Below, piece by piece: positions 55,001 through 64,000 of a stretch of 64,000 nucleotides of DNA. A program made the position numbers and the translations under genes. This DNA is from Nematostella vectensis. Taxonomy: Eukaryota; Cnidaria; Anthozoa; Actiniaria; Edwardsiidae. Every line of letters starts with the position of its first letter. The stretch's first letter is position 1. Where the stretch lies: positions 6,197,501-6,261,500 of the forward strand of contig NC_064047.1 of the NCBI RefSeq assembly GCF_932526225.1. The letters are read 5' to 3'. The notes beneath the pieces are model-generated. The model searched no databases. It was not told the origin of the DNA and saw only the letters and a list, made by a program, of their open reading frames with translations.

Positions 55001-58000
55001 CTTTTCCTCCTGCTCTTGCTCAGCTGTTGTTGTTTTTTTCCCAAAGATTTTTGCTATCTTCGATTTTTTTTGGAACTTTCGTTACCAAAGGTATCAAATG
55101 ATCGAGCGCTAATCTCACTAACCTCAACTATCTGCAAATTTGCTGCAAACTCTTATTAAAGTTCGTAGCAAAGGAAAAGGGAGGAAAAAAGTCAAGCTAG
55201 CTTAACAATAAAAAAAAAAAGGACAGGATGGCTCCCATATACAACCCCTCCAACAATGCTTGATAGAAAGCTTAGGGTTTTTAACTATTTCTCAGAGGTA
55301 TCCCCCCTCCCCCCATTCAATGTTGTTGTGTTATGAATTGAACTCAAAAACAACTTTAGGGGGGTAGGGGTGGGATATCTAAGTTGGCCAAAACACTAAT
55401 GTTGAAATGGCAGTTGGACAAAAATTATCAACATTTTTGGGCACGATTGTAGCCACAATGTTCCTATCCGACGCGGCGAGTGGTTCAAAACTTACCGAGG
55501 CCAGCTTGTCGACTCTTCCCCTCATCCTTTGCACCTGCTGCTCTAGTGCCGAGTCCTTCGCCACGCTCCTGTCAAGTAACACAGGGTTCCCGGTCCAGCT
55601 AGTCAAGTCACCTTTATCGTCAAACTCTACATCAAGGCATCCCAGGTATTTGCCGAACTTATACGCGTGTACAATGGGGACCTTTTTCCCGGGGGTGGCT
55701 TCAGATGTGACCACTAGTGGATAAGGGCCCTCAGGGACGTCTTGTGCCGGGGGCTTGTCGCCTGACAGGTGACAGTCAAAGAAAGAGTCAGATAGACCAT
55801 AATCTAGAAAGGGCGGGGTCAGTATGGAAACGAGGCTTAGACATGCAACTCTCATCTTTGAAGATTCATTATTGTAAACAGAACAATCAAACCCGGAGGC
55901 TCCACAACCATTGCTCGCTACGTGTCAGAAAACATCTACGTCAAGATTCCGGAGGGAATACAAGGCATACATGCAAGATTTCTGCTTTTTCAGTGAATTT
56001 TCACCTGGTTAATTTTCGCGCTATTTTTATTTTGACGCAAAAAATGTAAATCCAAATAACAGGAAAGGGAGAGTGCCATTTGTTCCAAATGTCAGGTTGA
56101 CATTTTTATGTCGCCTGCAAGCCAGCACTCATTCGGGTTTTCCAGCGAGGCTGAGTTCGCCCCAGCTCACCTCGGTCTTCGCGCGCGCCACAGAAATCCC
56201 AATATTCGAAGACAACACATTTTCGAATAACCCCGAATGAGAGCCGGTAGCCGGCTAATGTTCCCGTCATGCATCGCATACCCGAGTAGAGAAATGTGTG
56301 CGTGTGCCCCCCGACAAGCAGATCGACGCCGTCCACCATCCGGGCTACTGCTTTGTCCACGTCCATTTCCGCGTGACCAAGCACGATGATCTTATTGACG
56401 CCTTGCCGCTTCAAGTCGTCAACCGCTGACTGTACAGCTGCAACCTCAGGCGCAAACTTGACTAATTGTCCGGGGCCTGGGCTCGAAATACTTGCAAGTG
56501 AATGAAGTATATCAATAAAATCGTCCACTTTGTAAGCACCTATTTAAGGGAGTGTTCATTAAATACACCGAGGGGGGAGGGAAGATATTCAGGGGGAGGG
56601 GTGGGGGGCTCCGAAAAAAAGTTCCTTTAATGGGGGGCTCTGATTTTTTAAGGAAAATTTTTGGGTTCTGAAGGGAAGGCACTGAAAGAAAAACTTTACA
56701 ATAAAAGGGGGGCACTGAAATTTTAAGATGTCTCCAATAAAAATCTTTCCCCCTTTGGTTAATAAAGGAACACTCCCTAAGCTCCTAGAAGGGATTATCT
56801 GAAGGTTAAAAACTAGCACAACCTATAACTCTTAAAGTAGTGTTTATACATGTTCCTATCCGTAACGAACTGTAACTTAACCTGTAACTTATCAAATACA
56901 ATGAATGCACACTTTTTTCAAACCATCGCGAACGTACTATACCAACCGTGGTGTATCATGGGTAACATAACCAGCCAATCCGATCCTCTTCCCTCCCACC
57001 GTCAGTATTGTACTCTGTAGTATCAGCGGTCTACCGTTGTCCATAAGCGCGGGCTCAAGTGTGCAGTTGACATTTGACACAACGACAGGGCACTTGATAT
57101 TCCTGAGAAACCGCGCCGTGATAGCTGGACCGTCATCGAAGTCGTGGTTACCAAGGGTCTGCAAAAGATTCAGTCATGCAATACTTCAATTATTGACGCT
57201 TGAAGTCACGCACTGTCTTAACCCTGCGGCTCACGGAGTTCGCCAGGAGATCCTCAATTTTACGTATCGTTACAACTCACGCAATTCCTAAGAGGGGGAT
57301 TAGCAGGCCCGTTCCAAGGGGGGAGGGGGTGCAGGGGGTGCGAACGCACCCCCCCACCACAACGGCCGAAAGTCTACTTTTTGGTTCTCAATAGACGTGC
57401 TATTTGTAGACAAAACTAAAAATCATAAGCTAGACCACTCTGATATGTAGCCAAATCCGACAATAAAAGTCCCGTGGAGATACTGCAAAAGGCATAAAAA
57501 ATCCCTTTTTGTTCTTTCGGAGGTGATTAGATTTTTATCAGAGATCTCCCTCCCCCTCCCCCCCCCCCTGGAAAATTAGGTCCACTTTTTCAGATTTCGC
57601 ACCCCCCCCCCCTCCCCCCCCAAGAAAAATTCTGGGTACGGGCCTGATGAGGGCTGCACAAAGTGTGTTTGCACCTCTCCAAGCACATCCTCGGGGACGC
57701 GGAGACCGTAAGCGGGAGTGCGCACGGAAACGAGAAAGGGGAAAGGACGTCTGCGTACGACTCCCGCTTCCTCTCTCCGCATTGCACTGGGTCCCCAAGC
57801 AAGGATTGTTACGATATTCAGTCGACAAGCGTCGAGTGTATGTGATTATTTGTGACAACTGTGTATCTTGTGCAAATATTACGATATTACGTCACTCACC
57901 ATAGCGTCTGAACCCATCTCATTCATCACAGAGCAAGTCTAACGATTTTACGTCACTTACCATAGCGTCGTAACCCATCTCATTCATCACAGACCAAGTC

Positions 58001-58302
58001 GCATTTCCACGGTATTCCTTGTACCACAGGGTCCCCGTGAACACATCTCCGGCAGAAAGAAGAATCACATTATTCTCCTTGGCGCGAATTCGTTTAATCT
58101 CTGTTGCTCTTCGAGCTACTCCTCCGTAGCAGCCATCTTTGGCAAGGTCTTGTGCTTTACACACGGTTCCATATGGATTTGTTTCCTCAAACCTCGAATG
58201 GAAATCATTTGTGTGTAACACAGTGAGCTTAAAACCCGTGGCTGCTACAAAATAGCCAAGGAACGAAGCAATTTCCGCCACCGTCAGAATTGCCGTGTAC
58301 AT
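52099..58302 (-). CDS. NT5E: ecto-5'-nucleotidase (CD73/NT5E family), 7 exons
   Basis: A metallophosphatase that hydrolyses extracellular nucleoside monophosphates (AMP to adenosine). Exons on the minus strand: 57961-58302, 56947-57158, 56282-56490, 55496-55761, 53451-53655, 52892-53035 and 52099-52475. Phases join to 584 aa (human CD73 is 574). A signal peptide covers about residues 1-23. Metal-site motifs are intact: HTNDFH (30-35), GDVFTG (85-90), LGNHDFDDG (116-124), LGH (222-224), GGHTHT (245-250). The C-terminal nucleotide-binding domain holds ECNLGN (364-369), NTFDVL and GGGSGF (509-514). A hydrophobic C-terminus fits a GPI-anchor signal. Odd: the NGGGIR substrate loop expected near 397-403 reads LQTAGNIF. 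The start chosen is the first ATG that gives a signal peptide. A possible minus-strand AATAAA lies at 51506-51511. Secreted and venom 5'-nucleotidases belong to the same family, but nothing here points to such a role. Confidence 0.92.
53717..54130. repeat. four-copy tandem repeat, about 85 bases, nucleotidase intron 4
   Basis: Diverged units share TGTAACATTCC, TTTTTGCAACTTGCAATGCA and TTTTTGTTGCGTTGC. No coding potential. Confidence 0.65.
54369..54450 (+). tRNA. tRNA-Ser(AGA), second copy
   Basis: 82 bases, nearly identical to the tRNA at 40120 but on the opposite strand. Anticodon AGA in CTAGAAA, short variable arm, intact T arm. The acceptor stem GTTGCGG/TCGCAAC has one G-U pair. A run of six T's follows at 54455-54460. 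Lies inside nucleotidase intron 4, antisense to that gene. Confidence 0.93.
54470..55480. other. nucleotidase intron 4 remainder, no gene recognised
   Basis: A 118-codon plus-strand frame (54756-55112) shows no domain and no coding neighbours; nothing else was recognised. Confidence 0.5.
56547..56778. mobile_element. short transposon with AGGGAGTGTTC ends, nucleotidase intron 2
   Basis: AGGGAGTGTTCATTAA on the left faces TTAATAAAGGAACACTCCCT on the right; 232 bases, G-rich in the middle with GGGGGG(A/C)(T/A)CTGA-like repeats. Confidence 0.75.
57304..57646. mobile_element. short transposon with CAGGCCCGT ends, nucleotidase intron 1
   Basis: CAGGCCCGTTCC faces GGGTACGGGCCTG; the interior has G and C runs. 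The segment AGATTTTTATCAGA with neighbouring sequence recurs inverted near 8650-8720, and TACGGGCCTG recurs near 37213, so the family has several copies in this window. Confidence 0.65.
57900..58010 (-). repeat. 61-bp tandem duplication of the nucleotidase exon 1 end and donor
   Basis: CATAGCGTC followed by AACCCATCTCATTCATCACA occurs at 57900 and again at 57961. The copy at 57961 is the real exon end (donor GTAAGT on the minus strand); the downstream copy also has an intact donor (GTGAGT). Confidence 0.85.
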
Positions 58303-58786
58303 TGCTAGCGGCACGCTGGTTAATAACTCACATATCACCTTACATGACCTTTGCCGGATCGGCTTTACCCGGCTCCCTGGGTCCGGGTACGCTAAGCTAT
58401 CATCTTACACAAATTTTGAGTACTGGAGGCATGACTAAAGGCTTCTCTGAGCCGCCATTTTGTCATCCTAGCAATTAACCGAATTTGAGAAAGCGTCCTC
58501 GTTGGGGAGGAATTTTTGTGATATTTTTAACTAAAAATGAGTGTAAACCCCGGTGCGTCCCCCACCCCTTAAATACAATTTTGGTACAAAATAATACCTC
58601 TAAAAATATCTAGCCTTTTCTTCTCCTCGCATGTCGGAGATTGAGCATTCGTGATTATGTAAATTATTCCTGAGATCTAATTATCTAAACTATTTTTAAT
58701 TAAGAGATTAGTTGATCACAATAGATACTTGTTGCAGCTGTGTAAATAGACGCCTAGCCTTTTCCTGATAAAACGGTATGAAACAT

Positions 58787-59984
58787 GTACAGGACCCGAA
58801 ATGATCCCAGGACCCGAAACGATCCCAGGACCCGAAATGATCCCCAAAAGTACCCCAACTGATCCTCGGACCCGAAACGGTACCGAGGAGTCCCCGAAAT
58901 CAACCCCAAGGAATTGCGGTAATGGACAAAGGGAAAGCAGAAGAAATACTTGCAAGTTTTGAAGCATAATAAAGGGTTAAGAGCGACTCGATTTCTAAAC
59001 AACGTGACTTAAAAATATTAAATTCCAACACAATACTTCTATTTATTACATTGCCCGGCGTTAAACCCATAAACAGAGTCCAAAACAAATACACAACTTT
59101 AAATTGCTACTGAAAGGAATACAGCATAAACATAGCACAGCTTTGCTCAGATCAACCAAACTTTTGACCTTCCATCACACTCTTAACATTTTGCGGTTCC
59201 GACACATGACTCCGACACTATAAATCTCATTTCCGGTAAACATCACCCCTAAAAATTAATATTCATCCGGCAACCAAACATGTATTTTACCACGAAATCC
59301 TTGTTCACACGAGCGAATATTTACCTACATATTTTAGGCAGCCGGTTTGGCCGAGAAGATGGAATGACAAAAGCACACTGAGTAATACACTCGAACAACC
59401 CTTCTACTATCGATGCAAAATATTAAGAGGATGTGAAAGCAATATTATGTGAGTTTTGAATTTCCTCATGTAGTCGTGCGTATACCCCGCATGATTTCAC
59501 GATATGATAGGTCTTTCATTCACCGAAAACAAACATGCCAAAAAATAACTTTAAAACATTTCGCTTCCTATGTAAAGCAGCATGTCCCATCTGTAAAGAC
59601 TTTCTTTTATGGCTTGTTATGTAAAAATGATTTATCCACGCCGGGCTCCTCAAATTATTATCACATGAGTTGTTAGTTGACCCCAATTTCTGACTCAACC
59701 ACTGTATTTCACCCGCAGTCGTATATAAAAATCTTAATACTATAGTTTTAGTTAATGTAAATTTCCTTTTAATAACACAAACAAAGCTAAATGTTTCATA
59801 TGTTTTTAAAACTGAAAGCCAATCCTTACACATTCCTTTAGTTGTCCATTACTGTAATTCCTTGGGGTTCATTTCGGGGACTCTTGGGGATCGTTTCGGG
59901 TCCCTGGATCAGTTGGGGTACTTTTGGGGATCGTTTCGGGTCCTGGGATCGTTTCGGGTCCTGGGATCATTTCGGGTCCTGTAC
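58787..59984. mobile_element. long-inverted-repeat element between NT5E and REV3L
   Basis: About 142 bases at each end are inverted copies (58787-58929 and 59843-59984), starting GTACAGGACCCGAAATGATC. Within each end, a GGACCCGAAACGATCCC-like motif of about 19 bases is iterated several times. About 1.2 kb; no transposase seen. Foldback-like architecture. Confidence 0.8.
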
Positions 59985-60702
59985 AAACACGCTGGTACGA
60001 TAGAACGAGAAGACAGTGAACAGAGACAGCGAGCAGATCCAGAAATCAACTGTAACTACTACAAAATCATTATCCATCTTCAAATAAATGTTCTTTTAAA
60101 TTCAAAACACGCAAAAAAAAAAACATGAAGCCGCCTTGTTTTACGAGAGATTTTGTCGCAAAGAGGCTTCTCGAGACGGACATTTGCCTTCTCGATTATG
60201 CTAGCATTTTTTCGGCATTTTTGTGGAAAAAGAGAAGGTTTTTTCTTGAAAAAGAATTTCTAGCATTTTCTGGCATTTTTGATAACTGTTATACAGATTT
60301 CAGTACTTAGAACTCAGAAAGATGAATAATCCTAAAGTTTCACAGTTTTTATTGCTTCATTTGAATGTTTTTTTGTAGCCAGTTTTACTAACATAATCGA
60401 GAAAGGCTTATGATAGCCGTAGTGTAAGAAATTTTTTTAGAGCCTCCATAGCCCTTAATTAAACAGATCTTCTTCCTAGTGTTTAGATCACGATCGATCG
60501 GTAATTTATTTTTGTATTTGCTTGTGTTGTGTGTGTGGTTTTTTTTTTCCTCAAAATGCTCGCTGCTCGTAGACGACAAAAAATCAAAGTGCCAATAAAC
60601 TGGAAAGCTAAGTGCAGCTTCGCGGGCAACCTTCGGCTCTGCTGGCTCCGCTTATGATATATATGAATTTGGACCTAGTCGCTATCTGTCCATTATTCAA
60701 AA

Positions 60703-60741
60703 TGGCGGACGAGCGGGAAGTTCTAGTGTACAGCTATATTT
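60703..60741 (+). other. REV3L upstream ORF
   Basis: ATGGCGGACGAG in strong start context opens a 13-codon frame ending TGA, 24 bases before the REV3L start. A second upstream ATG at 60749 is out of frame with REV3L and overlaps its start. Confidence 0.5.
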
Positions 60742-60764
60742 GATCGAAATGGGCGCAAAGAAGC

Positions 60765-63700
60765 ATGTTCTCTGTGAGAATAGTGAACGCAGATTTCTAC
60801 ACAGCTGCTCCAATTCCTGGCCTGGACCTAACTTACTCAAGTTTTCGGGAATCGAAGATACAAAAGGTGAGTTTTGCTTTATCAACAATTTCCGTAACCT
60901 CCAAGCTCTGTTGACGATGGCTGGCTGATAACAAGTAATAATAAGTAATGTCTATTGTTTCAGCCATGCTTCAAAATGTGTCGTACCTGATTGTAATGGC
61001 TTAATTCAAGTGATTGATTATTGATTGCAGGTTCCATTGGTTCGAATTTTCGGAGCGACTAAACAAGGGCAGAAGACGTGTGCTCATGTCCATGGTGTCT
61101 TTCCCTATATCTACGTACCTTACGACGGCACGGAGCCGCGGGACAAATACCTCAGACAGTTTGCTACAAGTGTGGACTTCGCCGTGCATGTATCACTAGG
61201 CAGAGCATCCTCTTCTACTCATCATGTTTATGATATTTTCATCATCAAAGGAAGGTAAACATGCAATCATAATAACAATCAATCGCTTAACGGGTAGGCA
61301 GGCTCTATACGTACTCCCATAAACTTCCTGTTTTGTTATGAATGAAATTATGTATTTGTATTGCATAAATATCATCACAAGACTAATTTTACTTGAGAGT
61401 TTAATTTGATGGGTGTGATGCTATGAATGAAATTATGTATTTGTATTGCATAAATATCATCACAAGACTAATTTTACTTGTGAGTTTAATTTGATGGGTG
61501 GAATGCCAGCTTTCTGTTTGTGTCAGAATTTTCTTCCGTTGTTTTATTTTTGCTTTCGCCCATGCACCATTTCATTTCTTACACTTGGGGTTGCCGGAAA
61601 TTTTTCTGGTTATCTTGCATCCCCACCCCCCTTTAATTGTTAATGGTCCATCCTAGTATAGATATGGACTGCTCAACAGTGTTGGTGTGGTAGTGTGTTA
61701 GCACTGTCCCTGACAATGGTATAATTTGCCAGTGTTCCAAGGGGTTCTTTTACGTCCCTCAAATAATGGTTAATGATTACATAAGTGTGATGTCCGAGAC
61801 ACGGGGCCCCTGGCTAAAATCCCTCCTCTGGGAATCAAGGGATTCACAGCCTAGAAGGCTTTTACAGGAAGAAAATCTCAAGCTTACCTGACCCAAATTT
61901 TCTATTTCTTGCAGGCCATTTTATGGGTACCATGAAGAGGAAACAGAGTTTATTAAGATATCCTTCTACAATCCATTCCTTGTTAACAGGTAACCAATAA
62001 AGTATAGCCAATTGGGTAAAGAAATTGAGCCTCTCTGGTAAAGCTTCTTATTGTTTTACATGTTGACATCAAATAAAAGACAAAAAAACAACAAACTTTT
62101 TTTTGTACACAAAAAGTTTTGAAAAAGGTGGCTTTGACCCAGTACACCCCTCTGTAACAAACCAGACGAAACCTGACCTGACCTGAATTTTGGGTGACCA
62201 GCAGTAAATAAAAATAAACTGATCCAATGGAAATTTCGTTCCCAGTGAGTTCCCAAAAAAATCTGATAAAAATCTAGTTTTATTCAGGTCTGTTACAGAG
62301 GGGTTTCCTAGTGTAGTGAAGGCCTGGGTAGCCCTGATTATTCTGGTTTATATGTACAGGGTGGTGGAACTGTTGCAAAGTGGAGCCATCATGAATAAGA
62401 CCTTTCAGCCTCATGAGGCACACATTCCCTATCTGCTTCAGGTAGGATTAAGACTTTAATGTTATAAGACTTAAAGAGCCTTAGTCAGCCAAGCATTTAT
62501 TATTATTTTCACTCAATGTTGGTAGAGAAATTATCTGAAAAAATATCAAAATAACCATCTTAAAACAAAATTCCATATCTTTTTTTATTAAGTTTTATTA
62601 AAAATATTGCAAAAGGCTTCCCTGATTGTTTCGCACACTTGGTATTTTGCTAGGGTGTTAGGTCTCCTTCTACCCTAGTCACAACAGGATTTGCCTTATG
62701 CATCTACTACTGCAGTTTTATCTAAATCAGAGTGTTTTAACTTGAACACTTCTTTATTGTTTTACGTTGTATTTTCTATAAATTTCTACCCCCAGTTGCC
62801 TCAACCTCCTCAAAAAAATGAGATGAATCCTAAAATGTACTATAATTGCAGGTGACTTAAATCTAACGATAATTTTCTAAATCCATCTTTTCAGTTTTTC
62901 ATGGACTATAACTTGTATGGAATGAACTTCCTGAATGCTTCATCTGTCAAGTTTAGATTTCCTGTCAGGCAACTCCCAGGTTGGTACATTAGAGCTCAAA
63001 GTAGCTCTCCCGGAGACTCTTTTTATAATGGGCATAAAATTTTCAACCCTTTCCAGAAACAAAAATTATGGGAGCTCTGGGAAAACAGTTCAAAGAGGCC
63101 TTAGGGGAAAATGAATATGAAACATAGGCAGTATAAAAAAGACTGCGACCCATTTCTAGGTACCTGCAACCTCAATATGACCCCTGTCACCTTAACCCCA
63201 GTACGTCACCCCCAGGTCACCTTTACACTTACTGAACCCCCCCCTAGGGTACCTTAACACCTACTGACTCCCCCCCCTAGGGCACCTTAACACCTATTGA
63301 CCCCCCCCACCCTAGGGCACCTTAACACCTACTGACTCCCCCCCTCTAGGGCACCTTAACACCTACTGACTCCCCCCCTAGGGCACGTTAACACCTACTG
63401 ACTCCCCCCCTTAGGGCACCTTAAAACCTACTGACCCCCCCTCCCTAGGGTACCTTAACACCTACTGACTCCCCCCCTCTAGGGCACCTTAACACCTACT
63501 GACTCCCCCCCCTAGGGCACCTTAACATCTACTGACTCCCCCCCTCTAGGGCACCTTAACACCTACTGACTCCCCCCCTCGAGGGCACCTTAACACCTAC
63601 TGACTCCCCCCCTAGGGCACGTTAACACCTACTGACTCCCCCCCTAGGGCACCTTAAAACCTACTGACCCCCCCCTAGGGCACCTTAACACCTACTGACT

Positions 63701-64000
63701 CCCCCCCCCCTAGGGCACCTTAACACCTACTGACTTCCCCCCCTAGGGGACCTTAACACCTACTGACTCCCCTCCCCCTAGGGCACCTTAACACCTACTG
63801 ACTCCCACCCTAGGGCACCTTAACACCTACTGACCTCCCCCCCCAGGGCATCTTAACACCTACTGACTCCCCCCCCCTAGGGCACCTTAACACCTACTGA
63901 CTCCCACCCTAGGGCACCTTAACACCTACTGACCTCCCGCCCCCAGGGCATCTTAACACCTACTGACTCCCCCCCCTAGGGCACCTTAACCATTTTGCTC
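60765..64000 (+). CDS. REV3L: DNA polymerase zeta catalytic subunit REV3L, 5' part
   Basis: B-family polymerase subunit for translesion synthesis past DNA damage. Five exons are seen: 60765-60866, 61031-61254, 61915-61989, 62360-62441 and 62895 to about 62979 (last donor uncertain: 62979 or 62984). They encode about 189 N-terminal residues, only a small part of the long family protein; the rest lies beyond the window. Hallmarks: N-terminal MFSVRIVNADFY and PGLD, then VPLVRIFGATKQGQKTC, HVHGVFPYIYVPYDG, PFYGYHEEE, ELLQSGAIMNK, QPHEAHIPYLLQFFMDYNLYGMNF. These match the REV3-specific N-terminal domain. The ATG at 60765 is chosen by homology rather than position, since earlier ATGs are out of frame. 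Confidence 0.95.
62146..62304. mobile_element. short transposon with CCCCTCTGTAACA ends, REV3L intron 3
   Basis: CCCCTCTGTAACA at the left and TGTTACAGAGGGG at the right, 159 bases apart. Non-coding. Confidence 0.7.
63200..64000. repeat. roughly 33-bp minisatellite in REV3L intron 5, open at window end
   Basis: More than 20 units of ACACCTACTGACTCC, a C run of 5-10, then TAGGGCACCTTA. The C-run length is the main variation; some units lose a base or read GGCATCTTA. The array continues to the window edge. Confidence 0.97.

Noticed and set aside
52099-58302. Venom-type 5'-nucleotidase
   Set aside because: The hydrophobic C-terminus fits a GPI-anchored surface enzyme, and nothing in the sequence indicates a venom role.

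Overview
This is eukaryotic, animal nuclear DNA. It is AT-rich and holds intron-rich genes with standard GT-AG introns. I reconstructed six protein-coding genes by joining exons at splice sites and checking reading phase: UTP14 (-), TTLL2 (+), CHORDC1 (+), RBBP4/7 (+), an NT5E/CD73-type 5'-nucleotidase (-) and the 5' end of REV3L (+). All six are typical animal genes. Their conserved exon structure, the many small inverted-repeat transposons, LINE tails and a THAP remnant suggest an invertebrate, plausibly a cnidarian or another early-branching animal. The species assignment is inference.

Layout: 1-8164 has no convincing gene but holds repeats, including an interrupted duplication and a 72-bp minisatellite that copies the UTP14 coding tail. 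8165-19669 (-) is UTP14, 13 exons and 750 aa. A 314-bp head-to-head spacer with an E-box and a CRE separates it from single-exon TTLL2 (19984-21972). 22852-37707 (+) is CHORDC1, 13 exons and 326 aa. Its introns hold a TTAA-flanked piggyBac-like element with a nested transposon, several other transposons, a 61-bp minisatellite and three near-identical C/D-box snoRNA-like genes. 37708-40548 holds an inverted-repeat element, a local duplication and tRNA-Ser(AGA). 40549-50491 (+) is RBBP4/7, 17 exons and 433 aa. It converges on the nucleotidase gene (52099-58302, -, 7 exons, 584 aa), whose intron 4 contains a second tRNA-Ser(AGA). The nucleotidase is head-to-head with REV3L (from 60765, five exons seen), and a 1.2-kb element with long inverted ends lies between them. 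The window ends inside a REV3L intron filled by a roughly 33-bp minisatellite.

The genes do not form one pathway. UTP14 acts in small ribosomal subunit processing, TTLL2 in tubulin polyglutamylation, CHORDC1 in HSP90 co-chaperone work, RBBP4/7 in histone and chromatin complexes, NT5E in extracellular AMP breakdown and REV3L in translesion synthesis. A recurring theme is tandem duplication touching gene-processing signals: the UTP14 coding tail, the RBBP4 stop codon, the nucleotidase exon 1 donor and the RBBP4 exon 10 acceptor are all duplicated or built into repeats. The most interesting candidates are the three intronic snoRNA-like copies, which show a compensatory stem change and invariant guide-like segments, and the REV3L intron array in which each unit resembles a complete 3' splice site.
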